Source of the DNA: Mycobacterium sp. MFM001 | GTDB taxonomy: Bacteria; Actinomycetota; Actinomycetes; Mycobacteriales; Mycobacteriaceae | Direction of reading: 5' to 3' | Assembly (NCBI RefSeq): GCF_003402475.1 | Contig: NZ_BFAB01000003.1 | Span: forward strand, 124,001-188,000 | Length of the DNA stretch: 64,000 bases | Shown: positions 53,481 to 63,331 of the stretch, in pieces | How the letters are laid out: each line of letters opens with the position of its first letter | How positions within the stretch are numbered: position 1 is the first letter of the stretch | Notes under the pieces: generated by a model | What the model saw: only the letters and a program-made list of their open reading frames with translations | Told to the model about the DNA's origin: nothing | Databases searched by the model: none | Position numbers and translations under genes: made by a program

Positions 53481-54950
53481 ATGTCGGTACCGATGAGTAA
53501 CGCCGTTAACCCCCGCTTTCCCACCCTGACCGAGCAGCTCTACCAGCTGGCCAACGGCGAGGTGACCTCGGACGAACTGGTCCGCCGCTCGCTGCATGCG
53601 ATCGACCTGAGCCAGTCCACGCTGAACGCCTTCCGGGTGGTGCTCACCGAGTCGGCGCTGGCCGATGCCGCCGAGGCCGACCGTCGCCGCGCCGCCGGCG
53701 ACCAGGCGCCGCTGCTGGGAGTGCCGATCGCGGTCAAGGACGACACCGACATTGCGGGCGTCGCCACCTTTTTCGGCACGTCGGGGTATGTGCCCCCCGC
53801 GACCGCCGACGCCGAGGTGGTGCGTCGGCTCAAGGCGGCCGGTGCGGTGATCGTCGGCAAGACCAACACCTGCGAGCTGGGCCAATGGCCGTTCACCAGC
53901 GGGCCCGGGTTCGGGCACACCCGCAACCCGTGGTCGCGCAAGCACACGCCGGGCGGGTCGTCGGGCGGCAGCGCGGCCGCGGTGGCCGCCGGCCTGGTGG
54001 CCGCCGCCATCGGCTCCGACGGCGCCGGCAGCGTGCGCATCCCGGCGGCGTGGACGCATCTGGTGGGCATCAAGCCGCAGCGCGGCCGCATCTCGACCTG
54101 GCCGCTGCCGGAGGCGTTCAACGGCATCACGGTCAACGGTGTGCTGGCCCGAACCGTCGAGGACGCGGCGCTGGTGCTCGACGCCGTCTCCGGCAACGCC
54201 GAGGGTGACCTGCACAAGCCGCCGCCCGTGCAGGTGTCCGACCACGTGGGCACCGCACCCGGCGAACTGCGGATCGCGGTGTCAACCCGGTTCCCGTTCA
54301 CCGGTTTTCGGGCCAAGCTGCATCCCGAGATCCGCGCCGCGGTGCACTCGGTGGCCGATCAACTGCAGCTGCTCGGCCACAGCACGGTGCCCGCCAACCC
54401 CGACTACGGGCTGTGGTTGTCGTGGAACTTCCTGTCGCGGTCCACGTCGGGACTGCTGGACTGGGCAGAGCGCCTCGGCGACGGCGTCGAATGGGATCAA
54501 CGAACCCTGGCCAACATGCGGATGGGCCGGCTGCTGTCGCAGTGGATCTTGCGCTCCGCCCGTGCGCGTGAAGCAGCCGACCAGCGTCGGGTGGGCTCGA
54601 TCTTCCGCTTCGTCGACGTCGTGCTGGCACCGACCACTGCACAGCCACCGCCTCCGGTGCACGCGTTCGACGGGCTGAGCGGCCTGCAAACCGACCGCGT
54701 GATGATCGCGGCGTGCCCGGTGACGTGGCCGTGGAACCTGCTGGGCTGGCCGTCGATCAACATTCCGGCGGGATTCACCTCCGAGGGGCTGCCGATCGGT
54801 GTGCAGTTGATGGGGCCGGCGAACAGCGAGCCGCTGCTGGTGTCGCTGGCCGCCGAATTGGAAGCGGTCGGCGGCTGGGCCGCCAAGCAGCCCGAGGTGT
54901 GGTGGAACACCGGCACCGATACCCCGCCACTGCCCAGCGGCCGAACGTGA
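53481..54950 (+). CDS. amiA2: Amidase (AmiA2-like)
   Basis: A 489-residue amidase-signature hydrolase corresponding to Rv2363. The Ser-cisSer-Lys triad is visible: Lys in IAVKDDTD, cis-Ser in GGSSGGS and nucleophile Ser in GSDGAGSVRIPAAW. It hydrolyses amides to acid and ammonia; the natural substrate is unknown. ATG 53481 and ATG 53493 (MSNAVNP) are both possible starts. It is convergent with the TetR gene, four bases from its stop. Confidence 0.93.
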   Translation: MSVPMSNAVNPRFPTLTEQLYQLANGEVTSDELVRRSLHAIDLSQSTLNAFRVVLTESALADAAEADRRRAAGDQAPLLGVPIAVKDDTDIAGVATFFGTSGYVPPATADAEVVRRLKAAGAVIVGKTNTCELGQWPFTSGPGFGHTRNPWSRKHTPGGSSGGSAAAVAAGLVAAAIGSDGAGSVRIPAAWTHLVGIKPQRGRISTWPLPEAFNGITVNGVLARTVEDAALVLDAVSGNAEGDLHKPPPVQVSDHVGTAPGELRIAVSTRFPFTGFRAKLHPEIRAAVHSVADQLQLLGHSTVPANPDYGLWLSWNFLSRSTSGLLDWAERLGDGVEWDQRTLANMRMGRLLSQWILRSARAREAADQRRVGSIFRFVDVVLAPTTAQPPPPVHAFDGLSGLQTDRVMIAACPVTWPWNLLGWPSINIPAGFTSEGLPIGVQLMGPANSEPLLVSLAAELEAVGGWAAKQPEVWWNTGTDTPPLPSGRT

Positions 54951-54954
54951 CGTC

Positions 54955-55599
54955 TCAGGCCAGTTCCCGGATTGCCCGATAGGCGGCGCGTCCGACCATC
55001 TCGCCGAGTTCGTCGGGCGTGTATGTGTTCTCCGGGGCGAGCAGGCTGCGCACACCGGCTTCGCCCATCGAGACGAACAACTCGACGACGACGGGCAGCC
55101 TGCGGTCGATGTCCTCGGTGCCCCAGCGCCGCAGGTCGGGTCTGACCAACTCGGCGAATTGCTCGGCGGCCCGGCGGCGTCCGCGGGCAAACAGCTCCGC
55201 GACGTCGGGTCCGGGGTTGCAGCAGAACAGGGTGCGCCAGGTATCGGGCTGGTCGGCGACCGTGCGCAGCCATGCCCGCATGCCGCCGATGTACGCGTCC
55301 TGGGTGCTGGCGTAACCGCCCCGGGTCGGATACGCGGCCAACATGCCGCTGAGCAACTTCTGCTCCTCGCGCGCCAGCAGTGCCTTGATCAGTGCGATCC
55401 GGTCCGGATAGCAGGCGTAGACGACGGGCCGGGTCACGCCGAGACGCTCGGCGACCGCACCGATGGTCACCGCCGGAAAGCCCCCTTGCAGCGCGATCTC
55501 TTTGGCGGCGTCAAGGACTTGGGGACGCCGCCGTTGCGGGCCCAGGTGGGCCGCGCGGGGCCGGTGAAGTGCCGGCCTCGAAACGGTTGCGTCACTCAT
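54955..55599 (-). CDS. TetR-family transcriptional regulator
   Basis: A 214-residue regulator. The helix-turn-helix includes IGAVAERLGVTRPVVYACYP (core VTRPVVYACY). ATG 55599 follows from family length; an upstream frame to 55665 would cover the divergent promoter. It is divergent from the MpaB-like gene, and a perfect palindrome lies between them, so control of that gene and itself is likely. Confidence 0.87.
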   Translation of the reverse strand: MSDATVSRPALHRPRAAHLGPQRRRPQVLDAAKEIALQGGFPAVTIGAVAERLGVTRPVVYACYPDRIALIKALLAREEQKLLSGMLAAYPTRGGYASTQDAYIGGMRAWLRTVADQPDTWRTLFCCNPGPDVAELFARGRRRAAEQFAELVRPDLRRWGTEDIDRRLPVVVELFVSMGEAGVRSLLAPENTYTPDELGEMVGRAAYRAIRELA

Positions 55600-55610
55600 A
55601 GCAGACAATG

Positions 55611-55624
55611 CTACAGTGCTGTAG
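55611..55624. promoter_or_regulatory. Candidate TetR operator
   Basis: CTACAG-TG-CTGTAG is a perfect 6-bp inverted repeat with a two-base centre. It lies 12 bases from the TetR start and 40 from the start of the divergent MpaB-like gene. Confidence 0.55.
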
Positions 55625-55663
55625 GAATGGGCATTAACATTGGCCCGCGGAAGGACAACACTC

Positions 55664-56707
55664 ATGCCTCAGCCCGCCGAGGACTACGGCTTCTTCGGTC
55701 CCGACTCGGTCACCTGGAAAGTGTGGAGCTACCCGACATCGCTGACTGTCGGATTCATCCGCTCGGTGGTGATCGAGGAACTCGACCCGGCGCTGGTCGC
55801 GTCCGTCGACCAAACCCACGACATCTACAAGCGGCCGCGCACCCGCTACGACCGGACGCTGCGTTATTTCGCGATGGTGGCATTCAGCGATTCCCGTTCC
55901 ACCTCGCAGGCCGCCGACGTGCTGGTGAAAGTCCACTCCAAGGCGATCGGCACCGAGCCGTACAGCGGGCAGCGCTACGACGCGAACGATCCGCAGTCCC
56001 AGTTGTGGATCCACCTGACCGCGTGGCACTCGATCCTCTACGCCTACGAGAAATACGGGCCCGGCAAGCTCTCGGCCGAGGAGGAAGCCCGGTACTGGGA
56101 GGAATGCGCCGTTGCCGCGGAGCTGCAGACCTGCGATCCGGCCGACGTGCCGCGCAGCCGGGAGGGCATCCGGGCCTACTTCGAGCGAATGCGTCCGCAG
56201 CTGTCCGGTTCGCCGATCGCCCGCCAGGCCATGAAGCACCTGATCAACGGCGCCGCGTTGATCTCGCCGCTGCCGCGCTACCTTGCGCCGGTCACCTGGG
56301 TCATCAACCGCACCCTGCAAGCCGGCGTGATGGCGACCATGCCGCACTGGATGCGCGCGATGGGCGGCCTGAAACAGCCCCGGCTCTTCGACATCGCCGT
56401 CGTCCCGATGCTGCGGATTGCCTTTGCCGCGCTCAACGCCAGCCCGCCCACGATTCGGCTGTGGGTGCTGCGGCTGTTGTCGCCGGCGACGGTGCCGGTG
56501 GTGGCTCCGGTGCTGCTCGGCGTCCCGCCGCGGAACCCGGTCGTGGTTTCTCCTGCGGAGGCGCGCGCCCTGTACGGCTACGACAAGCCGGCCGAAGCAC
56601 ATCGGGAGTGGCGTGCCAAGCAGTACCGGCGGGTGTTCGCGGAAGGCAGCGCGCCCAGCGACGACGGGCTGATCGAGTCACAAGCGATCCTGGGGTCGAT
56701 CGGTTGA
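55664..56707 (+). CDS. MpaB-like oxygenase (DUF2236 family)
   Basis: A 347-residue heme-type oxygenase-like protein of the MpaB/latex-clearing family. Family segments include TLRYFAMVAFSDSRS, WIHLTAWHSILYAYEKYG (His candidates for heme binding) and a C-terminal region near LYGYDKPAEAHREW. Such proteins are frequent in mycobacteria and mostly uncharacterised. The start is ATG 55664 with GAAGGA upstream. Its stop (TGA) overlaps the ATG of the lipoprotein gene. Confidence 0.85.
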   Translation: MPQPAEDYGFFGPDSVTWKVWSYPTSLTVGFIRSVVIEELDPALVASVDQTHDIYKRPRTRYDRTLRYFAMVAFSDSRSTSQAADVLVKVHSKAIGTEPYSGQRYDANDPQSQLWIHLTAWHSILYAYEKYGPGKLSAEEEARYWEECAVAAELQTCDPADVPRSREGIRAYFERMRPQLSGSPIARQAMKHLINGAALISPLPRYLAPVTWVINRTLQAGVMATMPHWMRAMGGLKQPRLFDIAVVPMLRIAFAALNASPPTIRLWVLRLLSPATVPVVAPVLLGVPPRNPVVVSPAEARALYGYDKPAEAHREWRAKQYRRVFAEGSAPSDDGLIESQAILGSIG

Positions 56708-57183
56708 TGGCTCGTTATCGAAAAGCCTTGGCCTGCATCGCCGTTTCGGTGGCTGCGACGGCGGCTGCCGGCTGCAACAGCGTCGATCCGTCCAGTCTGG
56801 CCGAGTCCGGGACACCGGTGTCGACCAGCCGAATCCCCACTCCCAGCGGGCAATACGTGGTGCAGGGCGAAATCTTGCGCAAGTACGCCGACTCGGGCGG
56901 CCCGAGCGGGCCGCTGGGCACGCCGATCTCTAACGAGCTGCCGGCGCCAAACGGAGGCCAGTACACCAAGTTTCAGACCGGCGTCATCTACTGGTCGCCG
57001 CGTAGCGGCGCCCACATCCTGTCGGGAGCCATCCGGGCGGCGTGGGAAAGCAACGGCGGCCCCGACGGGCCACTGGGGTACCCGGTGAGCGATCAACGGC
57101 CCATCCCGGGCGGATCGGTGGCGGATTTCGAGCACGGCACCATCACCGACACCGGCGGCCAGGCGCATGTGGTGACCCGCTAG
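56707..57183 (+). CDS. Lipoprotein with LGFP repeats
   Basis: A 158-residue putative lipoprotein. The signal sequence ends in a lipobox-like TAAAGC, with Cys23 as the lipidation site. Two LGFP repeats follow (SGPLGTPISNE...TKFQTGVIYWSP and DGPLGYPVSDQ...ADFEHGTIT). LGFP repeats occur in actinobacterial envelope proteins, where they are proposed to bind cell-wall polymers. It is co-transcribed with the MpaB-like gene and convergent with era. Confidence 0.85.
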   Translation: MARYRKALACIAVSVAATAAAGCNSVDPSSLAESGTPVSTSRIPTPSGQYVVQGEILRKYADSGGPSGPLGTPISNELPAPNGGQYTKFQTGVIYWSPRSGAHILSGAIRAAWESNGGPDGPLGYPVSDQRPIPGGSVADFEHGTITDTGGQAHVVTR

Positions 57184-57187
57184 GTCG

Positions 57188-58084
57188 TCAAAACCCCAGC
57201 CTGCCAAGCTGTTTGGGGTCACGCTGCCAGTTCTTGGCGACCTTGACCCGCAGGTCGAGGTAGACCTTGGTGCCCAGCAGCTTCTCGATCTGGCCGCGCG
57301 CGGCGGTGCCGACGTGCCGCAGCCTCTCGCCCCCCTTGCCGATCACGATGCCCTTCTGGCTGTCGCGTTCGACATACAGCACCGCGTGCACGTCGATCAG
57401 ATCGTCGCGCCCTTCCCGCGGTTCGACCTCGTCGATCACCACCGCGAGCGAATGCGGCAGCTCGTCGCGCACACCTTCCAAGGCCGCCTCGCGGATAAAC
57501 TCGGCCATCAGAACTTCTTCGGGCTCGTCGGTCAACTCCCCGTCGGGGTAGAACGCCGGCCCGGGCGGCAGTGCGGCGGCCAGCACGTCGATCAGCACGT
57601 CGATCTGCTCGCCGGAGACCGCGGAGACCGGCACGATCTCGGCGTGATCGACGAGTTCGCCGACCGCCGCGAGTTGAGCGGCCAGCTTGTCCTTGGGCAC
57701 CTTGTCGATCTTGGTGACGACGACAACCAGGGTGGTCTTGGGTGCGACGGAACGGATCTGCTCGACGATCCACCGATCCCCCGGGCCGATAGCCTCGTCG
57801 GCCGGAATGCACAACCCGATGGCGTCAACCTGGGAATAGGTGTCGCGGACAAGGTCGTTGAGCCGCTTGCCCAACAGTGTGCGCGGGCGGTGCAGCCCCG
57901 GTGTGTCGACCAGGATGATCTGGAAGTCGTCCCGATGCACGATGCCGCGAATCGTATGGCGGGTGGTCTGCGGCCGGTTCGACGTGATCGCGACCTTGGA
58001 ACCGACCAGCGCATTGGTCAGCGTCGACTTGCCGGTGTTGGGCCGGCCGACGAAACAGACGAAGCCGGAATGGAATTCGCTCAC
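57188..58084 (-). CDS. era: GTPase Era
   Basis: A 298-residue GTPase (Rv2364c) that binds 16S rRNA and the 30S subunit during maturation. G1 GRPNTGKS, G3 DTPGLHRP and G4 VVTKIDK are visible. The C-terminal KH domain carries GIVIGKGGERLRHVG. ATG 58084 overlaps the stop of the upstream small gene by four bases. Confidence 0.97.
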   Translation of the reverse strand: MSEFHSGFVCFVGRPNTGKSTLTNALVGSKVAITSNRPQTTRHTIRGIVHRDDFQIILVDTPGLHRPRTLLGKRLNDLVRDTYSQVDAIGLCIPADEAIGPGDRWIVEQIRSVAPKTTLVVVVTKIDKVPKDKLAAQLAAVGELVDHAEIVPVSAVSGEQIDVLIDVLAAALPPGPAFYPDGELTDEPEEVLMAEFIREAALEGVRDELPHSLAVVIDEVEPREGRDDLIDVHAVLYVERDSQKGIVIGKGGERLRHVGTAARGQIEKLLGTKVYLDLRVKVAKNWQRDPKQLGRLGF

Positions 58085-58404
58085 ACGACGACACCGTCGC
58101 GGTCGGTCACGATGATCGCTGCCGTCGGGGTGAGCTCCCGGACCGCGGCGATGCCGGCGTCGTCGGCCGAACCGGCCACCAGCACCGCGGCCTCCAGACC
58201 GGCGGCGCCGCTGGACACCGCCGCGGCCACCGCCGTCTGCAGTGCGGTCAGTTGCAGCGCCGAGAGGTTCACCGGCGCACCGGCGTAGGTGCGGCCGTCG
58301 AGGTCGCGCACCGCTGCGCCACTGCCGGACTCGGCGCGGGCCATCGCCGAGCGGGCCAGCACCACCAGTTTCGCATCTTCGGCGTCGAGCGGCTCAGCCG
58401 TCAC
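58081..58404 (-). CDS. Conserved protein between era and CorC-like gene (Rv2365c-like, cytidine-deaminase-like fold)
   Basis: A 107-residue protein in the position of Rv2365c. The layout ([24 protein letters not shown], core [36 protein letters not shown]) mimics cytidine deaminase, whose H/C-A-E and P-C-x-x-C zinc motifs are absent here, so an enzyme role is unlikely. It starts at GTG 58404, overlapping the preceding gene by 11 bases and era by four. Confidence 0.8.
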   Translation of the reverse strand: MTAEPLDAEDAKLVVLARSAMARAESGSGAAVRDLDGRTYAGAPVNLSALQLTALQTAVAAAVSSGAAGLEAAVLVAGSADDAGIAAVRELTPTAAIIVTDRDGVVV

Positions 58405-59692
58405 CGTTGGTCTCCTGTCCGTCGGAGTCGATGCGGCTCAGCAAGACCGTGCCGACTCGGACCCGGCCTCGATGGTCGGGGCCGCCTTCCGCGCGCAGCC
58501 GCAATCCGTGTGATACCACTTCGGCGCCGGGCAGCGGAACCCGGCCCAGCTCTAGTGCCAGCAGGCCGCCGACGGTGTCGACGTCGAGGTCGTCGTCGAA
58601 TTCCACGCCGCACAGCTCGCCGACGTCTTCGATGGGCAACCGAGCCGAGACCCGGAACCGGTTGTCGCCCAACTCTTCTATCGGCGCGGTTTCGGCCTGG
58701 TCGTACTCGTCGGCGATTTCGCCGACGATCTCCTCCAGCACGTCCTCGATGGTCACCAGCCCGGCGATCGCGCCGTACTCGTCGACGAGCAGCGCCATGT
58801 GGTTGCGGTCGCGCTGCATTTCGCGCAGCAGCGCATCGAGTGGCTTGGAGTCCGGCACGAACACCGCAGGGCGCATGACTTGTGCCACCGTGGTGTCCCG
58901 GCCGCCGTTAGTCGAGTAATACGTCTGCTGGACAAGGTCTTTCAGGTAGACGACGCCGACGATGTCGTCCACGTTCTCACCGATCACCGGGATGCGGGAG
59001 TGTCCGCTGCGCACCGCCAGCGAGGTCGCCTGGCCGGCCGATTTGTCGCTTTCGATCCAGATCATCTCGGTGCGCGGCACCATCACCTCCCGGGCCGGTG
59101 TGTCGCCGAGTTCGAAAACCGACTGGATCATGCGGCGTTCGTCGGCGGCGACCACGCCGCGTTGCTGGGCTAGGTCGACGACCTCACGCAGTTCGATCTC
59201 GGACGCGAACGGTCCGTTGCGAAATCCGCGGCCGGGGGTGAGCGCGTTACCGAGGACCACCAGTAGCCGGCTGAGCGGCATCAGCAGCCACGAAATCGCC
59301 TGCAGCGGAAAGGCTGCCGCCAATGAGATGGAGTAGGCGTTCTGGCGGCCGAGGGTACGCGGGCCGACGCCGACAACCACGAAGCTGGTCACCACCATGA
59401 TCGCGGCGGCCAGTATCCGGCCCCATTCCAGCTGAAGGCTTGCCCGCAGGAAGACCACCAGCAGTACGGTGGCGGTGATTTCACAGGTGATGCGCAGCAG
59501 CACAACCAGGTTGATGTAGCGCGGCCGATCGGCCATCAGCTTGGCCAGCCTCACCGCACCGGGCCGCGCGTCACGTACCAGTTCTTGGACCCGGGCCATC
59601 GACACCGTGCTGATCGCGGCGTCGATCGCCGCGAAAAGCCCGCCCAGGCCTATCAATACGATCGCGCCGAGCAGCGGAGCAAATACGTTCAC
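58394..59692 (-). CDS. CorC/HlyC-type CNNM membrane protein (Rv2366c-like)
   Basis: A 432-residue protein with an N-terminal DUF21/CNNM membrane domain (about 1-165, four helices), a tandem CBS pair (about 205-330, including [10 protein letters not shown] and [21 protein letters not shown], core [14 protein letters not shown]) and a C-terminal CorC_HlyC domain. Relatives transport or sense Mg2+ or Co2+. GTG 59692 overlaps the ybeY stop (GTGA), fixing the start. Confidence 0.9.
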   Translation of the reverse strand: MNVFAPLLGAIVLIGLGGLFAAIDAAISTVSMARVQELVRDARPGAVRLAKLMADRPRYINLVVLLRITCEITATVLLVVFLRASLQLEWGRILAAAIMVVTSFVVVGVGPRTLGRQNAYSISLAAAFPLQAISWLLMPLSRLLVVLGNALTPGRGFRNGPFASEIELREVVDLAQQRGVVAADERRMIQSVFELGDTPAREVMVPRTEMIWIESDKSAGQATSLAVRSGHSRIPVIGENVDDIVGVVYLKDLVQQTYYSTNGGRDTTVAQVMRPAVFVPDSKPLDALLREMQRDRNHMALLVDEYGAIAGLVTIEDVLEEIVGEIADEYDQAETAPIEELGDNRFRVSARLPIEDVGELCGVEFDDDLDVDTVGGLLALELGRVPLPGAEVVSHGLRLRAEGGPDHRGRVRVGTVLLSRIDSDGQETNGDG

Positions 59693-60225
59693 GGTTCGTC
59701 GAAGTACCTTGACTTGTCCAGCAACCGGCGATCTCTCTCGCTCTGGCGATCCAGGTGGTAGGCCTCGACCTGATCGGCAACCCACTCCTCGAGCAGCCGG
59801 TTCTGCAGAGCGAACATCTCTTTTTCCTCGTCCGGCTCGCCGTGGTCGTATCCCAGCAGGTGCAGCACGCCGTGGATGGTGAGCAGCGCCAGTTCGTGGC
59901 CCAGGGAATGCCCTGCGGCAGCGGCCTGTTCGGCGGCGAATTCGGGGCACAGCACGATGTCGCCGAGCATGGCCGGTCCCGGCTCGGGCGCATCGGGGCG
60001 GCCGCCCGGCTCGAGCTCGTCCATCGGGAAGCTCATTACGTCGGTGGGGCCGGGCAGGTCCATCCAGCGCATGTGCAGGTCTGCCATCGCCGCGGTGTCC
60101 AGCAGCATCATCGACAGCTCGGCGGCCGGGTTGACGTCCATCTTGGCCAGGACGAACCGCGCGACGCTGACCAGTTCGGTCTCGGAGACGTCAACGCCCG
60201 ATTCGTTGGATACCTCGATGCTCAT
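59689..60225 (-). CDS. ybeY: Endoribonuclease YbeY
   Basis: A 178-residue zinc endoribonuclease (Rv2367c) for 16S rRNA 3' maturation and 70S quality control. The metal motif H-G-x-L-H-x-x-G-Y-D-H is present as [11 protein letters not shown], and [11 protein letters not shown] is the other family signature. It lies seven bases after phoH and overlaps the CorC-like gene; the phoH-ybeY-corC-era order is conserved widely. Confidence 0.96.
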   Translation of the reverse strand: MSIEVSNESGVDVSETELVSVARFVLAKMDVNPAAELSMMLLDTAAMADLHMRWMDLPGPTDVMSFPMDELEPGGRPDAPEPGPAMLGDIVLCPEFAAEQAAAAGHSLGHELALLTIHGVLHLLGYDHGEPDEEKEMFALQNRLLEEWVADQVEAYHLDRQSERDRRLLDKSRYFDEP

Positions 60226-60232
60226 GGCGTCC

Positions 60233-61276
60233 TCACCGGCGGTGGCGCACGCTCGACGCGCGCCGGGCGGCCCGGTTCATCGTCAGACCGGGCTCTTCGT
60301 ATTTGGCGTAGGCGTCGACGATTTCGGAAACCAGGCGATGGCGCACCACGTCGGCGCTGGTCAGCTCCGAAAGGTGGATGTCGTCGATGCCCTCGAGGAT
60401 GTCGGCCGCGACGCGCAGGCCCGAGCGCGCGCCACCAGGAAGGTCGATCTGCGTAACGTCGCCGGTGACAACGACTTTGGAGCCGAAGCCCAGGCGAGTG
60501 AGGAACATCTTCATCTGTTCGGCGGTGGTGTTCTGCGCCTCGTCGAGAATGATAAAGGCATCATTGAGCGTGCGGCCACGCATATATGCGAGCGGTGCGA
60601 CCTCAATTACCCCGGCGCTCATCAACTTTGGGATCAGTTCGGGATCCATCATGTCGTAGAGAGCGTCGTAGAGCGGCCGCAGATACGGGTCGATCTTTTC
60701 GCTCAGTGTGCCCGGCAGAAAGCCGAGGCGTTCACCGGCTTCCACCGCGGGCCGGGTCAGGATGATCCGGGTGACCTGTTTGGTCTGTAATGCATTGACC
60801 GCCTTCGCCATTGCCAGATAGGTCTTACCGGTTCCTGCCGGGCCAATCCCGAAGACGATGGTGTTGGCATCGATCGCGTCGACATAGCGTTTCTGGTTGA
60901 GCGTCTTGGGCCGAATCGTCTTGCCGCGACGCGAAAGGATGTCCAGGGTCAGGACCTCTGCGGGTGACTCGTTACCGGTGCCGACCAACATCGCGACACT
61001 GTGGCGCACCGCCTCCGGCGTCAGGGCGTGGCCTGTGGCGACGATCGTCACCAACTCCGAGATCACCCGCTCGCCCAGTGCGACGTCGGCCGGCTCACCG
61101 GCCAGGGTGACTGCGTTGCCTCGCACGTGCAGATCGGCGGCCAGGATCCGCTCGAGTGCGCGCAAATTTTCGTCAGCCGAACCGAGCAGGCCCACGACGA
61201 GGTCGGGCGGAACATCGATGCTGCTGCGAACCTGAGACGAGGAAGGGTCAGCGGCGTTGGTCTCGCGGGGCGTCAC
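60233..61276 (-). CDS. phoH: PhoH-like ATPase
   Basis: A 347-residue PhoH-family protein (Rv2368c, phoH1). Walker A is [11 protein letters not shown] and Walker B is FIILDEAQN; a KH-like N-terminal part precedes the ATPase. Likely RNA helicase-like work in rRNA processing with YbeY and Era. GTG 61276 is the start. The 149-base region upstream contains a long inverted repeat. Confidence 0.93.
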   Translation of the reverse strand: MTPRETNAADPSSSQVRSSIDVPPDLVVGLLGSADENLRALERILAADLHVRGNAVTLAGEPADVALGERVISELVTIVATGHALTPEAVRHSVAMLVGTGNESPAEVLTLDILSRRGKTIRPKTLNQKRYVDAIDANTIVFGIGPAGTGKTYLAMAKAVNALQTKQVTRIILTRPAVEAGERLGFLPGTLSEKIDPYLRPLYDALYDMMDPELIPKLMSAGVIEVAPLAYMRGRTLNDAFIILDEAQNTTAEQMKMFLTRLGFGSKVVVTGDVTQIDLPGGARSGLRVAADILEGIDDIHLSELTSADVVRHRLVSEIVDAYAKYEEPGLTMNRAARRASSVRHRR

Positions 61277-61361
61277 GTGGTTTCTAATGCCTGCTTTCTG
61301 GGTTGTCGGGTGACGACGCTCGGTAGTTCAGTTTACCGCTGGCAGCGTTCCTGGTCTCCAG

Positions 61362-61409
61362 TGTGAATTTGACGACGCCGCCGCGGCGTGCCGCGTCGTG
61401 AAATTCACA
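61362..61409. repeat. Long inverted repeat between rsmE and phoH
   Basis: A 17-base arm at 61362-61378 (TGTGAATTTGACGACGC) pairs with 61393-61409 with one mismatch. The loop (61379-61392) begins CGCCGCGGCG, itself a palindrome. The element is 17 bases past the rsmE stop and about 85 bases before phoH. It is either a strong terminator for the heat-shock transcript or a regulatory site for phoH. Confidence 0.6.
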
Positions 61410-61425
61410 GTCGGGCGAGAAGGGC

Positions 61426-62160
61426 TCACGTCCATCGCGGCGTCAGGACGCCCAGCGCGCCCAAAGCCACCGCGGCCGCCGTCGACGTCCGCAATACGGT
61501 GGGCCCCAAGCGGACCGCGACCGCACCCGCATCGGTGAGCGCGTCGATCTCCTCGGGCGCAATGCCCCCTTCGGGGCCGACCACAAGCGTCACCGAATTC
61601 GCTTGCGCCACATCGATATCCGTCAGCCGGTCGGTCGCCGACTCGTGCAGCGCCAACACCACCGCCCCCTCGTCGCGCACGCGCTCGACCAGCTCCGCCG
61701 TCGACAAGACACCGTCGACCGGCGGGATGTGTGCGCGACGGGATTGCTGCGCCGCCGCACGGACCACCGCCCGCCAGCGTCGCAGACCCTTGTCCAGGCG
61801 CGGCCCGTCCCAGCGCGCCACGCAGCGCGCGGCCTGCCAGGCCACAAACGCATCCGCGCCCGCCTCGGTGGCCAGCTCGATCGCCAACTCGGAGCGATCG
61901 GCCTTCGGCAACGCCTGTACCACCGTCACCGGAGGTTGGGCGGGCGCGACGCTCCAGCGGTCGACCACGCGGGCGGTCAGTTGGTCGCGCCCCGCCTGCT
62001 CGACGACGCAGCTGGCCAAGCCGCCAGCGCCGTCGCCGAGCGTCAGCCGCTCGCCGGGACGGATCCGCCGCACGGTCGCGGCGTGGAAGCCCTCGTCGCC
62101 GCCGACGACGGCCAGTGCACCGGTTTCGGGCAGCACGTCGACGTAGAAAAGACCGGGCAA
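61426..62160 (-). CDS. rsmE: 16S rRNA m3U1498 methyltransferase RsmE
   Basis: A 244-residue SPOUT methyltransferase (Rv2372c) that methylates U1498 of 16S rRNA using SAM. A PUA-like N-terminus precedes the knotted SPOUT domain with [14 protein letters not shown] and [13 protein letters not shown]. The start is TTG 62160, immediately after the dnaJ TAA with no gap and no visible Shine-Dalgarno sequence, so translation must be coupled to dnaJ. Confidence 0.93.
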   Translation of the reverse strand: MPGLFYVDVLPETGALAVVGGDEGFHAATVRRIRPGERLTLGDGAGGLASCVVEQAGRDQLTARVVDRWSVAPAQPPVTVVQALPKADRSELAIELATEAGADAFVAWQAARCVARWDGPRLDKGLRRWRAVVRAAAQQSRRAHIPPVDGVLSTAELVERVRDEGAVVLALHESATDRLTDIDVAQANSVTLVVGPEGGIAPEEIDALTDAGAVAVRLGPTVLRTSTAAAVALGALGVLTPRWT

Positions 62161-63297
62161 TTAGCGACCGGAGAAGGTTTCGCGCAGCCGGCTGAACAAT
62201 CCGCTGGTGGCGCCGGCGTGCGTCGAGCGGACTTCGGCAACGTCGCGGCCGCGGCGGCTCTTGAACTCGCGCAACAGTTCCGCGTCGCGGTGGTCGAGCC
62301 GCTCCGGCACCACCACTTCGACGTGTACGTGCAGATCACCGCGCACTCCGGAACGCAGGTGCGGCATGCCGTGACCGCGCAAGGTGACCACCGAACCGGG
62401 CTGGGTACCGGGCGGGACGGTGATCTCGGTGAGCCCGTCGAGGATCGCGTCGACCGTGACCGTGGTGCCCAGCGCGGCGTCGACCATCGGCACCGAGATG
62501 GTGCAGTGCAGGTCGTCGCCGTCGCGCATGAAGATGTCGTGCGGCTGCTCGTGCACCTCGACATAGAGGTCGCCGGCCGGTCCCCCGCCGGGCCCGACCT
62601 CGCCCTGGGCCGCCAGCCGCACTCGCATGCCGTCGCCGACACCGGCGGGAATCTTGACGCTGATCTCCCGGCGGGCGCGCACCCGGCCGTCGCCGCCGCA
62701 CTGATTGCACGGGTCGAGGATGACCTCACCGACACCGCGGCAGGTCGGACACGGCCGCGACGTCATCACCTGCCCCAGCAGCGAACGCTGCACGGTTTGT
62801 ACCTCGCCGCGGCCGCCGCAGGTGTCGCATTTCACCGGGCCGGAATTGCCGTTGGTGCCCCGCCCCTGGCATCGGTCGCACAGCACCGCGGTGTCGACGG
62901 TGACCTGCTTGGTGACGCCGGTGGCGCATTCGGTGAGGTCCAGCCGCATCCGCAGCAGCGAATCGGAGCCAGGCCGGACCCGGCCGACGGGACCGCGGGA
63001 GGTGGAGCCGCCACCGAAGAAGGCCTCGAACACGTCGCCGAGCCCGCCGAAGCCCGGGAAGCCGTTGGCCGTCGCCGCGTTCTCCAGCGGGTCGCCGCCC
63101 ATGTCGACGATGCGCCGCTTCTCAGGGTCGGACAGCACCTCGTAGGCGACGCTGATCTCCTTGAACTTCGCCTGAGCTTGTTCGTCGGGATTGATGTCGG
63201 GGTGCAGCTCGCGCGCCAGCTTGCGATAGGCGCGTTTGATTTCCGTATCGCTGGCGTTCGGGCTGACGCCGAGCAGACCGTAGTAATCGCGTGCCAC
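62161..63297 (-). CDS. dnaJ2: Chaperone DnaJ (DnaJ2)
   Basis: A 378-residue Hsp40 co-chaperone (Rv2373c). The J domain has HPD in [10 protein letters not shown]. Four zinc-finger repeats, C-x2-C-x-G-x-G type, are visible ([32 protein letters not shown]). It stimulates DnaK and delivers substrates. GTG 63297 has GGAAAGG six bases upstream. It follows hrcA by 34 bases, so it belongs to the HrcA-controlled heat-shock operon. Confidence 0.96.
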   Translation of the reverse strand: MARDYYGLLGVSPNASDTEIKRAYRKLARELHPDINPDEQAQAKFKEISVAYEVLSDPEKRRIVDMGGDPLENAATANGFPGFGGLGDVFEAFFGGGSTSRGPVGRVRPGSDSLLRMRLDLTECATGVTKQVTVDTAVLCDRCQGRGTNGNSGPVKCDTCGGRGEVQTVQRSLLGQVMTSRPCPTCRGVGEVILDPCNQCGGDGRVRARREISVKIPAGVGDGMRVRLAAQGEVGPGGGPAGDLYVEVHEQPHDIFMRDGDDLHCTISVPMVDAALGTTVTVDAILDGLTEITVPPGTQPGSVVTLRGHGMPHLRSGVRGDLHVHVEVVVPERLDHRDAELLREFKSRRGRDVAEVRSTHAGATSGLFSRLRETFSGR

Positions 63298-63331
63298 GCC
63301 TGACCTTTCCTATGCCTTGTATGGCCGCTTG

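Noticed and set aside
55159..56706. Long open frame upstream of the LGFP lipoprotein
   Set aside because: It runs antisense through the TetR gene and out of frame through the MpaB-like gene. The lipoprotein signal at 56707 marks the real start.
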